Below, piece after piece: positions 54,979 through 63,219 of a stretch of 64,000 bases of DNA. Source of the stretch: Methylophilales bacterium LSUCC0135 (lineage in GTDB: Bacteria; Pseudomonadota; Gammaproteobacteria; Burkholderiales; Methylophilaceae); the NCBI GenBank assembly GCA_001704575.1, contig MCAW01000009.1, positions 1-64,000 on the forward strand, in the 5' to 3' direction. The position numbers were made by a program, and so were the translations under genes. The notes beneath the pieces were generated by a model, which worked only from the letters and a program-made list of their open reading frames with translations, did not search any database and was not told the origin of the DNA. The number at the start of each line of letters is the position of its first letter. The stretch's first letter is position 1.

Positions 54979-56919
54979 ATGAAAAAAACCACTATTGCGG
55001 GCCTGGTCGGACTGTTATTCTCATCATTTGCCCATGCCGGGGTTACAGAGCTGCTGACCGATGATGTGATCGTGAAAGCCAACCGCTTCGAACGCAAGGA
55101 TACGGAAACTACCTATGCTTCAGAAATACATAGCTCCGAACATATCGCGGCATCAGGAGCAGCAACGCTTTATGACTATCTAGCACAACAAACCACGCTC
55201 AATATCTCTTCCAGTTTCGGTAGCAAAGCTACGCCCTCTATCAATTTGAGGGGTTTCGGAAATGAAAACGGCAGCCAGAATATTGTCATCACAGTAGACG
55301 GGCGGCGCCTGAACAACATCGATGGCGCTGCCCAATTATTGAGTGCCATTCCGCTGAGCAATATTGAACGCATCGAGATCATCAAAGGCAGCGGGTCTGT
55401 AATTTATGGTGACGGTGCAACATCAGGGGCCGTGCAGATTTACACGAAGAGCAAGACTGGCGTAACGATCGGCACATCACTTGGCAATTATGGCCAACAA
55501 AATCATTATTTGAATGCCGGTATCTCGGAAAAATACTTTGATCTGTCGGCAAATGTGGCGCATGACAGCCATGACGGCTTCAGCAAAAAAGACCCATCCG
55601 GCCATAAAGATAAATTCAGTTCCGACACACAAAACATAAACCTAAAAATCAAACCTGTTGATAACCTGTATTTCTTTGTGGCGGGCACCAGCTCCAGAAA
55701 TGATATTCGGTATATCAACTATCTGAGCAAATCTGAATTCAAGGATGACCCCAGACAAAGCGGGGGCAGGGATTATTTGCAGCAAAATCTGGACACCGAC
55801 CAATGGACGCTTGGAGCCGCATATGACATCACGAATAAATTAAAACTATCCATTACCCATTTCAATGAAGACAAGAAATCGGCATTCCCGTTTTACGTTG
55901 CAGATTACGACTACCGCTCCAACGATATTGCCTTGAGTTACAACATCGAAACCCTCAGCGCGATTATCGGCTATCAAGATTTTAATGGGGATCGTAATAC
56001 CGATTTCAACACAACCACAAAAGATAACCGCGCCGTATTCATCAACGCTGAATACCGACCTAACTGGCTATCCGAAGCACTTACCCTGTCTGCTGGTGCG
56101 CGCAAGGAAAAAGTACGCTATCGTTATGCGCCGACGGCAGGTAGCAAGCTAAGTGACAGCGAAAACCTTCATGCCTGGGATATCGGGGCCAATTACCGTA
56201 TCAACCCTCAAACCAGCGTATTCACCAACTACAACCGTTCATTCCAGGCACCGGACATTGATCGCTTCTTCGGATTCGACGAGTTTTACAATACGGTGTT
56301 CAATGGATTCATCAGCCCGGCGAAAGCCAACACGATCAATCTGGGCTTGAACCATGCCACCGCCGACCATCGCTTCAAGGCAACTTTATTTCATGTCCGA
56401 CTGAATGATGAAATTTATCTGGACCCGAGTTTTGGTTTCTTCGGAACAAACAGCAATCTGGATAGAACTCGTAAATACGGTCTGGAATTACAGGATCATT
56501 TCAAAGTCACCGACCAGCTTAGCGGCTCAATTCTCTATAGCTATACAAGAGCCGTCATTGACAAAGAAAATACCCTGAGTGGCTCAACCATCAGGAACAA
56601 GGATTTACCAGGCGCGCCTAAACATACGCTGGTCGCCAATTTGAACTATCAATTTCTTGAGCGCGCGAATTTGAATATCAACCATACATGGCGCTCAAAA
56701 ACCTATGTATTCAATGACTTCGATAACTCACTTGCTCAAAAACAAGGGCACTATGAATCCACCAACCTTGCACTTAACTATCAGCACAAGAATCTGAATT
56801 TCTTTGCTTCGGTGAGCAACCTCTTCGAGCATGAAAACTACATGCAAACATCTGTGGATGCGCTTTATCCAATCGATTTTGTACGCACTTGGCGTGTCGG
56901 TATGCGCGCAGATTTCTAG
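54979..56919 (+). CDS. btuB: BtuB-like TonB-dependent vitamin B12 receptor
   Basis: Outer-membrane importer of cobalamin, 646 residues. It has a signal peptide ending near AHA, a TonB-box-like start (DDVIVKANRFE), a plug (about 40-160, with IEIIKGSGSVIYGDGATSGAVQIYTK read as its core signature GSVIYGDGATSG) and a barrel ending in F. The riboswitch in its leader and the cobalamin genes downstream define the substrate. RBS AAGGGAAAG. Confidence 0.9.
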   Translation: MKKTTIAGLVGLLFSSFAHAGVTELLTDDVIVKANRFERKDTETTYASEIHSSEHIAASGAATLYDYLAQQTTLNISSSFGSKATPSINLRGFGNENGSQNIVITVDGRRLNNIDGAAQLLSAIPLSNIERIEIIKGSGSVIYGDGATSGAVQIYTKSKTGVTIGTSLGNYGQQNHYLNAGISEKYFDLSANVAHDSHDGFSKKDPSGHKDKFSSDTQNINLKIKPVDNLYFFVAGTSSRNDIRYINYLSKSEFKDDPRQSGGRDYLQQNLDTDQWTLGAAYDITNKLKLSITHFNEDKKSAFPFYVADYDYRSNDIALSYNIETLSAIIGYQDFNGDRNTDFNTTTKDNRAVFINAEYRPNWLSEALTLSAGARKEKVRYRYAPTAGSKLSDSENLHAWDIGANYRINPQTSVFTNYNRSFQAPDIDRFFGFDEFYNTVFNGFISPAKANTINLGLNHATADHRFKATLFHVRLNDEIYLDPSFGFFGTNSNLDRTRKYGLELQDHFKVTDQLSGSILYSYTRAVIDKENTLSGSTIRNKDLPGAPKHTLVANLNYQFLERANLNINHTWRSKTYVFNDFDNSLAQKQGHYESTNLALNYQHKNLNFFASVSNLFEHENYMQTSVDALYPIDFVRTWRVGMRADF

Positions 56920-57016
56920 TCTGGTAATTTGGAATCGTTTTTTGTTACAAAATGATATGATGCCTGAAGTTGAAAATCCCGCTCTCCAAAGGCGGGAGGT
57001 ATTCTGGAGATATGAA

Positions 57017-57592
57017 ATGAACCTCGCTCTGAACAAACTTTCACTGGCCCAAAAACTGGCTGTCGCAGCCGTGATTGCCTTTTTCATGCTGCTCACGCGC
57101 GGCAGTCATGTGCTATCAGCCGTCTCCTTGCCGGATGCGAGTCTTGTGCTGTTTCTGCTGGGCGGTTTATTGCTCGGTCGCGCCGCATGGTTTGTGCTGT
57201 TTTTCATCTTGGCCAGCGTTATCGATTTCGGCGTCGCCGCGCTCGACCCCTGGCAGGGATTTTGTCTGACTGACGGCTACTGGGGCCTGATTCCCGCCTA
57301 TGGTGCGATGTGGCTGGGCGGCCGCTGGCTGGCAAAGCGAGGCGATGCTTTCGAGCCGCTGGCCTACTCCGCTACGGCGCTCATTACAACACTGGCCGCT
57401 TTCGTGATTTCCACCCAGACTTATTATCTCTATTCCGGCCGCTTCCCCAATAACGGCGTGCTGGAAACCATGCAATACGGCTGGGATTACCTGCCTGGTT
57501 ACCTCGGCTACAGCGCGATGTATTTTGTACTTGTCTGGATTGCCGCTCGCGTAATGCGCCAATTCAAACGCATCGCTCCTGCGCAAGCCTGA
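57017..57592 (+). CDS. btuM: BtuM-type single-component cobalamin transporter
   Basis: Small membrane protein of 191 residues with about six helices, resembling an S-component of ECF transporters. It has the BtuM hallmark Cys83 within GFCLTDGYWGLIPAYGAMW; in Thiobacillus denitrificans BtuM the equivalent Cys coordinates cobalt and removes cyanide from B12. Placement after btuB and before bluB supports cobalamin import without an ABC transporter. ATG 57017 has GGAG upstream; an earlier start inside btuB is rejected. Confidence 0.85.
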   Translation: MNLALNKLSLAQKLAVAAVIAFFMLLTRGSHVLSAVSLPDASLVLFLLGGLLLGRAAWFVLFFILASVIDFGVAALDPWQGFCLTDGYWGLIPAYGAMWLGGRWLAKRGDAFEPLAYSATALITTLAAFVISTQTYYLYSGRFPNNGVLETMQYGWDYLPGYLGYSAMYFVLVWIAARVMRQFKRIAPAQA

Positions 57593-57609
57593 ATCGCCAG
57601 ATGATCGAG

Positions 57610-57643
57610 AAAGCCGCCCGGTTCACTCTGGCGCGGCTTTTTT
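57610..57643 (+). terminator. Rho-independent terminator between btuM and bluB
   Basis: AAAGCCGC (57610-57617) pairs with GCGGCTTT (57633-57640), followed by a T-run. It ends only 7 bp before the bluB start codon. Confidence 0.75.
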
Positions 57644-57649
57644 AACGCC

Positions 57650-58318
57650 ATGTCATCGAACAACCCTCACGCCTATACGGCGCTCGAAAAGGCTGCAATC
57701 TACCGCGTCATTGCCGAACGGCGCGACATGCGGCATTTCAACAAACTGCCGGTCGCTCCGGAAATTCTTGCACGCTTATTGAATGCGGCGCATCAAGCGC
57801 CCAGCGTGGGTCTGATGCAGCCCTGGCGTTTCATCCGCATCAGCGATCAGACCTTGCGCGCCAGCATCCACAAACTGGTCGAAGCCGAGCGTATCCGCAC
57901 TGCACGTGCCATCGGCGAATATGAAAACACCGCCAGAATGGCGGAGTTTCTGCGCCTCAAGGTCGAAGGCATTGTGGATTGCGGCGAGCTGCTGGTCGCC
58001 GCGCTGTGCGGACAGCGCGATCGCCATGTGTTCGGCCGTCGCACCTTGCCGGAAATGGATCTGGCATCGGTATGCTGCGCGATACAGAATCTCTGGCTGG
58101 CCGCCAGAGCGGAAGGCCTGGGCATGGGCTGGGTGTCGATGTTCGACCCGCTTGAACTGGCGAAACTGCTCGATATTCCCGCCAATGCAAAACCGGTCGC
58201 CATTCTTTGTATCGGTCACGTCAACAGCTTTTACAAATCGCCGATGCTGGTGGAAGAAGGCTGGTGCACAGAACGCCCGATCAGCGAACTGGTGACGGAA
58301 AACGGTTGGGCCGCATGA
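57650..58318 (+). CDS. bluB: 5,6-dimethylbenzimidazole synthase
   Basis: Flavin-destroying enzyme that converts FMNH2 and oxygen to DMB, the lower ligand of B12. The 222-residue nitroreductase-fold protein has RRDMRHFNKLPV, HQAPSVGLMQPWRFI and GLGMGWVSMFDP, diagnostic of BluB rather than ordinary nitroreductases. Aerobic DMB synthesis suits an oxygen-respiring host. Its stop overlaps the start of the next gene. Confidence 0.94.
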   Translation: MSSNNPHAYTALEKAAIYRVIAERRDMRHFNKLPVAPEILARLLNAAHQAPSVGLMQPWRFIRISDQTLRASIHKLVEAERIRTARAIGEYENTARMAEFLRLKVEGIVDCGELLVAALCGQRDRHVFGRRTLPEMDLASVCCAIQNLWLAARAEGLGMGWVSMFDPLELAKLLDIPANAKPVAILCIGHVNSFYKSPMLVEEGWCTERPISELVTENGWAA

Positions 58319-59130
58319 TGCTGAATCCGGAACGGATCGTCTGCCTGACTACGGAAACCACGGAAGTCCTCTACTTGCTCGGCCAGCAGACACGTATCGC
58401 CGGCATTTCCGGCTACACCACCCGTCCGGCTGTCGCGCGCCGTGAAAAACCGCGGGTCAGCGCCTTCACCAGCGCCAACATGAACAAGATTCTCGCGCTG
58501 AAACCCGATCTGGTGCTTACCGCAACCGACTTGCAGGCAGATATTGCGGCCGCACTGATCAAGGCCGGCATCGAAGTCCATGCCTTCAACCAGCGTTCGA
58601 TCAATGACATCTTCCGCATGATCGCGACACTCGGCGCCCTGACAACATCGACAGACAACGCCGTGCATCTGATAGCCGGACTGCAGCAGCAGATTGAGGG
58701 CGCGCGCGAAATGGCGACTCACTTCTCCGGCAAGCCCGTTATCTATTTTGAGGAATGGGACGACCCGATGATCAGCGGCATACACTGGGTATCCGAACTG
58801 ATCGAAATCGCCGGCGGTATCGATTGCTTTGCCGATCTGTCGCGAGCGGCGGCAGCCATGGATCGGATTGTCCGTGCGGAAGAAGTCGCCATGCGCAACC
58901 CGGACATCATCATCGGCTCATGGTGCGGCAAGAAGTTTCAGCACGAGCAGGTAATGGCTCGTCACGGTTGGGCTGAAATCAGCGCCGTAAAAAGCGGTTT
59001 CCTGCATGAAATCAAATCGGCCGACATCCTCCAGCCTGGGCCTTCGGTCATCACGCATGGCCTGAAACAACTGCAAGCAATCATCCGGCGCTGGCATGCG
59101 GCGCAAACTTTCAGCAAACACTGGAGCTAA
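58315..59130 (+). CDS. BtuF-like cobalamin-binding protein without signal peptide
   Basis: The 271-residue protein belongs to the periplasmic-binding-protein group of BtuF (RIVCLTTETTEVLYLLG, LKPDLVLTATDLQ, WVSELIEIAGG). The start is fixed by overlap with bluB (ATG 58315 or 58318), and the N-terminus MMLNPERIVCL has no signal sequence or lipobox. It would stay in the cytosol, unlike classical BtuF. No btuC or btuD is in the window. It may act in corrinoid handling rather than ABC import; this is inference. Confidence 0.82.
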   Translation: MMLNPERIVCLTTETTEVLYLLGQQTRIAGISGYTTRPAVARREKPRVSAFTSANMNKILALKPDLVLTATDLQADIAAALIKAGIEVHAFNQRSINDIFRMIATLGALTTSTDNAVHLIAGLQQQIEGAREMATHFSGKPVIYFEEWDDPMISGIHWVSELIEIAGGIDCFADLSRAAAAMDRIVRAEEVAMRNPDIIIGSWCGKKFQHEQVMARHGWAEISAVKSGFLHEIKSADILQPGPSVITHGLKQLQAIIRRWHAAQTFSKHWS

Positions 59131-59140
59131 CAAGAACCTG

Positions 59141-59683
59141 ATGTCTTTCACCCTTATTTTAGGCGGCGCCCGTTCCGGCAAAAGTGCTTACGCCGAACAA
59201 CTGGCAACCGCAGGTCCCGGGCGGTCTGTTACTTATATCGCAACCGCGCAGGTGTATGACGATGAGTTCCGGCAGCGCATCAGCCACCATCAGGAAAGGC
59301 GTCCGCCAACATGGGCCCTGGTTGAAGAACCGCATTTTCTTGCCGACGCGCTGCAACACCACGCCCGAGCTGACCGCTGCCTGATTGTCGATTGCCTCAC
59401 TTTGTGGCTGGCGCAGTGGATATGTCCCGACTGCAAGCCACCCGAAGCGTCTTCATGGCAGTACGAACGTGAGCGATTACTCGCGCTGCTGCCGGCCCTG
59501 CCGGGACGAATCATCATGGTCAGCAATGAAGTCGGCATGGGCATCGTACCGCTGGGAGAAATCAACCGGCGCTTTCAGGATGAACAAGGCCGGCTCAATC
59601 AGGCTTTGGCACAACTCGCCGATGAAGTGGTTTTTGTTGCGGCAGGCCTGCCAATGAAACTGAAACAGCGCACTCAAGAATAA
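59141..59683 (+). CDS. cobU: Adenosylcobinamide kinase / guanylyltransferase
   Basis: Activates adenosylcobinamide to its GDP form in nucleotide-loop assembly. The 180-residue protein has the P-loop GGARSGKSAYAE (about 7-18), HHQERRP with the guanylylated His, and VDCLTLWL and SNEVGMGIVP. ATG 59141 is chosen. It converges with cobC with a 4-bp gap. Confidence 0.95.
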   Translation: MSFTLILGGARSGKSAYAEQLATAGPGRSVTYIATAQVYDDEFRQRISHHQERRPPTWALVEEPHFLADALQHHARADRCLIVDCLTLWLAQWICPDCKPPEASSWQYERERLLALLPALPGRIIMVSNEVGMGIVPLGEINRRFQDEQGRLNQALAQLADEVVFVAAGLPMKLKQRTQE

Positions 59684-59687
59684 CGCA

Positions 59688-60254
59688 CTAGCGGTTTACA
59701 AAGCCGATGCGGGGAATTTCACCTTCGAATTTGAGCTGTGTCACACTGCCGTAATCCACTTCAAAGCGGAACAAACCTTTCAGCGGCATATTGAGCACGT
59801 CGGCCAGCAAGGCGCGTATCCAGCCGCCATGCGCGACCACCAGAATGTTCCTGCCATCATGAATGGTTTTGATCTCTTCGACAAAATGCCGCGCGCGTCC
59901 ATGCAGCTCGGTGAATGTCTCGCCATTGGGCGGGCTCAAGCTGGCGTAGTTGTCTGCCCAGCGGTCGAACTGATCGCGCGGTATGTCGTCCCAGCGCTGC
60001 AGCTCCCAGTCACCGAAATGCAGCTCCTTCAGACGATCATCCGCAATCGCCCTTCCCGGGGCGATCGCCTCGGCCAGCTTCAGACAACGCTGTAGCGGGC
60101 TGCAATACAGCGCATCAAACTCGATCTCTGCCAGCTTGGCCTTGATGCTGCGCAACTCATCATGAAAGCTCGGCGCCACATCCACATCGGCCTGCCCGTA
60201 GCAAATGCCGTGATCTATGCTCAAACGCGTATGCCTGACCAGATAAAGTTTCAT
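59688..60254 (-). CDS. cobC: Alpha-ribazole phosphatase (histidine phosphatase family)
   Basis: Removes phosphate from alpha-ribazole-5'-phosphate or adenosylcobalamin-5'-phosphate at the end of B12 assembly. The 188-residue protein has the phospho-His motif LVRHTRL (about 5-11), LKELHFGDWE and VVAHGGWIRALL. The family alone is broad; the cob neighbours make this function likely. Confidence 0.88.
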   Translation of the reverse strand: MKLYLVRHTRLSIDHGICYGQADVDVAPSFHDELRSIKAKLAEIEFDALYCSPLQRCLKLAEAIAPGRAIADDRLKELHFGDWELQRWDDIPRDQFDRWADNYASLSPPNGETFTELHGRARHFVEEIKTIHDGRNILVVAHGGWIRALLADVLNMPLKGLFRFEVDYGSVTQLKFEGEIPRIGFVNR

Positions 60255-60278
60255 TGCCGTGCTTTTATCATAAGACTG

Positions 60279-61052
60279 TCACCGCATGCCCAGACAAATT
60301 GCCACGCCCAGATAAAACGCCAGCTCGGTCAATTGCTGCATTGCTCCCAGGCAATCGCCCGTATATCCGCCGAGACGTCTTTTCAGCAAGCTGCTGAACC
60401 AGCACCAGACCGCAACCACGGGCAGCAGCGCAATCAACCACGACCACTCGCCGGAAAGCAGCGTGAGCACAGTGAATGGCAACAGCCCAAAACAAGCCGC
60501 CAGCGAGAATTGCCTGTGACTGATATCCGTTGCCAGCGGTTTGGATTTTCCCTCCGGCTTTACATAGCGCTGCCGGTAAATCACGCCGACTGCCGCAAAC
60601 CGGCTCAACGCATGGCCGGCAACGAGCACCGCCGGTATCCATACCGCGCCAAGCTCCACAAGAGTCTGGAATTTGGCAAAAAGCACCATCATCAAAGCAA
60701 TGGCGCCGTAACTTCCCAGCCGTGAATCCTGCATGATGGTGAGCACCTGCTCCTTGTGCCACCCCCCTCCCAAACCGTCTGCCGCGTCAGCCAAGCCATC
60801 TTCATGAAATGCGCCGGTCAGATAAATACTTGCTCCCATGCTGAGCAGAACCGCCAGAGCAAGCGGCAGGAACAAATGCGCCAGACTAAAAACCAGTGCG
60901 GCAACAGCGCCGACCAGAACACCCACCAGCGGAAAATATTGCACCGAACGGTTCAGATCGTTTTCGTCAAAATCCGGAAGATTTACCGGGATGCGCGTGA
61001 AGAACATTACCGCAGTCTTGAACAATCGCCACTGCCTCAACATGAGCTGCAT
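60279..61052 (-). CDS. cobS: Cobalamin synthase (adenosylcobinamide-GDP ribazoletransferase)
   Basis: Membrane enzyme joining alpha-ribazole (phosphate) to adenosylcobinamide-GDP. The 257-residue protein has several helices and the conserved acidic motif AFHEDGLADAADGLGGG (about 83-99), plus QDSRLGSYG. ATG 61052 lies 3 bp after the cobT stop, so the two are translationally linked. Confidence 0.95.
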   Translation of the reverse strand: MQLMLRQWRLFKTAVMFFTRIPVNLPDFDENDLNRSVQYFPLVGVLVGAVAALVFSLAHLFLPLALAVLLSMGASIYLTGAFHEDGLADAADGLGGGWHKEQVLTIMQDSRLGSYGAIALMMVLFAKFQTLVELGAVWIPAVLVAGHALSRFAAVGVIYRQRYVKPEGKSKPLATDISHRQFSLAACFGLLPFTVLTLLSGEWSWLIALLPVVAVWCWFSSLLKRRLGGYTGDCLGAMQQLTELAFYLGVAICLGMR

Positions 61053-61055
61053 CAA

Positions 61056-62096
61056 TCATTCCACCTTACCGGATACCTGGGCGGATTCGAACGAAGCCAT
61101 CTCTTCCAGAAAATTCACCGCTGCCTGCAACAGCGGATAAGCCATCACCGCTCCGGTACCCTCTCCCAGCCGCATACCCAGCCGCAGCAGTGGCTCAGCA
61201 CCCAGTTGCTCAAGCAGCAAACCATGGCCAGCCTCGTCCGAGCAATGCGAGAAAACACAATAATGCAGAATCTCCGGCTCCAGCCTGGCAGCCACCAGCA
61301 ATGCGGAGGTCGCAATAAAGCCGTCCACCAGAATCAGGGTCCTGCGCTCAGCCGCAGCCAACATCGCCCCCGCCATCATGGCGATCTCGAACCCGCCGAG
61401 CGCCGCGAGCACCGCAAGCGGAGAATCCCCGCCTTGATGGCATGCCAAGGCATCTTCGATCACGCTGATCTTGCGTTGCAGGCCCTCGTCGTCAAGCCCT
61501 GTACCGCGACCGACACAAACGCGCACCGGCAACCGGCACAGCACCGACATCAATGCTGCTGCCGAAGATGTGTTGCCGATACCCATCTCGCCGAAAATCA
61601 TTACATTCGACCCCGCGGCCGCTTCTCCCGCCGCCAGCTTTGCACCTTGTGCGAGCGCCAGCTCGCACTGATGCGGTGTCATCGCCGCTTCCAGCGCGAA
61701 GTTGCGCGTGCCCATCGCAACCTTCGCATCCACCAAGCCGGGGTGCGGGTCAAATACATGATTCACCCCCGCATCAATCACCCGCACCCGCATACCATGC
61801 TGCCTCGCAAACACATTCACCGCCGCCCCGCCAGCCAGAAAATTCATCACCATTTGCCTGGTAACCGCCTGCGGATATGGGCTCACCCCGGATTCCACGA
61901 CGCCGTGATCGCCGGCAAACACCATCACAACGGGCTTGATCAAGCGCGGCGACAAAGAATTCTGAATCAGTCCGACTTGCAAAGCCAACAACTCCAGACG
62001 CCCCAACGCCCCTAGGGGCTTGGTCTTCTGATCAATCTTCGCCTGTATGGCCGCCGCCAGCATCATGTCCGGCGCCTGGATATCAAATCGCTTCAT
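61056..62096 (-). CDS. cobT: Nicotinate-nucleotide:DMB phosphoribosyltransferase
   Basis: Makes alpha-ribazole phosphate from DMB (made by BluB) and NaMN. The 346-residue protein has [20 protein letters not shown], the [14 protein letters not shown] loop and the catalytic Glu in [12 protein letters not shown] 62096 is chosen over TTG 62102. First gene of cobT-cobS-cobC, facing the riboswitch-led group. Confidence 0.95.
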   Translation of the reverse strand: MKRFDIQAPDMMLAAAIQAKIDQKTKPLGALGRLELLALQVGLIQNSLSPRLIKPVVMVFAGDHGVVESGVSPYPQAVTRQMVMNFLAGGAAVNVFARQHGMRVRVIDAGVNHVFDPHPGLVDAKVAMGTRNFALEAAMTPHQCELALAQGAKLAAGEAAAGSNVMIFGEMGIGNTSSAAALMSVLCRLPVRVCVGRGTGLDDEGLQRKISVIEDALACHQGGDSPLAVLAALGGFEIAMMAGAMLAAAERRTLILVDGFIATSALLVAARLEPEILHYCVFSHCSDEAGHGLLLEQLGAEPLLRLGMRLGEGTGAVMAYPLLQAAVNFLEEMASFESAQVSGKVE

Positions 62097-62187
62097 TCGC
62101 AATAAACCTCAACGAGACATACGAGCATACGCGAGCAAGGCAATTTTTTGAACCAACAAACGCAGACTTACAACTTCTTGCTTGGGC

Positions 62188-62217
62188 ATGACACGAATCA
62201 ATGAAGTTTGCTATAAT
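62188..62217 (+). promoter_or_regulatory. Promoter of tRNA-Phe
   Basis: -10 TATAAT (62212-62217) with a GCG discriminator; -35-like ATGACA (62188-62193), 18-bp spacer. It is 37 bp before the tRNA. Confidence 0.6.
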
Positions 62218-62254
62218 GCGATCCTCTTGCGAGAGCTCGAAGGCTCGTAATGAT

Positions 62255-62330
<76 letters not shown>

Positions 62331-62343
62331 GTAAATGTAAATC

Positions 62344-62376
62344 AACCACTTATGCATAACGCTGAGTGGTTTTTTT
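62344..62376 (+). terminator. Terminator after tRNA-Phe
   Basis: AACCACT (62344-62350) pairs with AGTGGTT (62365-62371), followed by a T-run; loop of 14. Confidence 0.75.
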
Positions 62377-62905
62377 ACGTCTGCCGTATATGGTGATTTA
62401 GGTTTTCTTCGATGTTCTACTGCAACGACAATCTCCGGCCTGATCGATCCAACTGATGCTTGTCGCTTAGACGCTTATGGCTTTGACGCTCTTCCACTCA
62501 ACGCCTCCCCTCAACGCTTCCCCTGCTCGTGATCATTGGTCACTGGCAAGGGTGGCGTCTGGGGCTTCAGATGCTGACAGTGGGTCAGTCAATCAATTAC
62601 CTAGTGGGTGAATGGTGCTTATGGTTAAGGTCTACGGCTAGGGTGTTACGGCTGGAGTTTACCGCCAGCGAAGTTTGGATTTATGCTACCCCATTCGCCC
62701 CCAAAGTGCATGCGACTGGGTATCTGGCTGGGGCATGGTGCAACGATCAAGGGCTGCCTAACCCTGCCCCCATCCGGCAAAAGTGGGCTTGCCTTTATGT
62801 TGATCTCTACTGCAATTCGATGGATGGGTAATTGGCTGTGAGAGGTTCTATTGAGGCGAAGTGGATTGTAGCGGCCGGGACGGGCAATTGGCTCTTCCTA
62901 GCAAA
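62377..62905. other. Stretch with no recognisable gene
   Basis: Over 500 bp downstream of tRNA-Phe. Open frames are short, and their translations (rich in Trp and Cys) look like chance reading. A loose series of ACGCT/ACGCC repeats lies at about 62470-62520. Base composition and position between a tRNA and an IS remnant suggest decayed insertion DNA, but no parent can be named. Confidence 0.55.
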
Positions 62906-63132
62906 AGCATGGGCGACAGTTATGACAGGGCACTGGCCGAAACCATCAATGGCCCTTACAAAACCTAGCTGATGCACAAACGGGCGCCGTGGAAGACGCG
63001 AGAGTCAGTGGAATTGGCGACGCAATAATGGGTATCATGGTTCAATCATCACCGTTTGATGGAATCTATCGGCTATATACCGCCGGCAGAAACTAAGGCA
63101 AATACTATCGGGAGCTCGCAGTGAAAAACTAA
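62906..63132 (+). pseudogene. IS3-family transposase (OrfB) remnant
   Basis: Translation gives SMGDSYDRALAETINGPYK, then HKRAPWKTRESVELATQ, then WVSWFNHHRLMESIGYIPPAE and YYRELAVKN, clearly the C-terminal end of an IS3-group DDE transposase. Two in-frame stop codons (TAG near 62966, TAA near 63026) and a one-base deletion near 63102 break it. The N-terminal part and orfA are missing, so it is inactive. Confidence 0.88.
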
Positions 63133-63166
63133 GCCACGACCGAATTAACTAAATCAAACCATTTGC

Positions 63167-63186
63167 ACGAAACCCGGCGTGATTCA
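63167..63186 (+). mobile_element. Right terminal inverted repeat of the IS3 remnant
   Basis: ACGAAACCCGGCGTGATTCA, the reverse of TGAATCACGCCGGGTTT, resembles IS3-family ends of the TGAACCGCCCCGGGTTT type. It lies 35 bp after the transposase remnant. No matching left end is seen. Confidence 0.6.
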
Positions 63187-63219
63187 GACCGGACTTAATC
63201 AATTCGGTACAAAAGCACG

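Noticed and set aside
60756-62015. 419-residue plus-strand frame opposite cobS and cobT
   Set aside because: It is antisense to two clear cob genes and is Gln/His-rich nonsense-like sequence.
62529-62831. 100-residue open frame downstream of tRNA-Phe
   Set aside because: No RBS, odd Trp/Cys-rich composition and no recognisable domain; it lies in decayed sequence.
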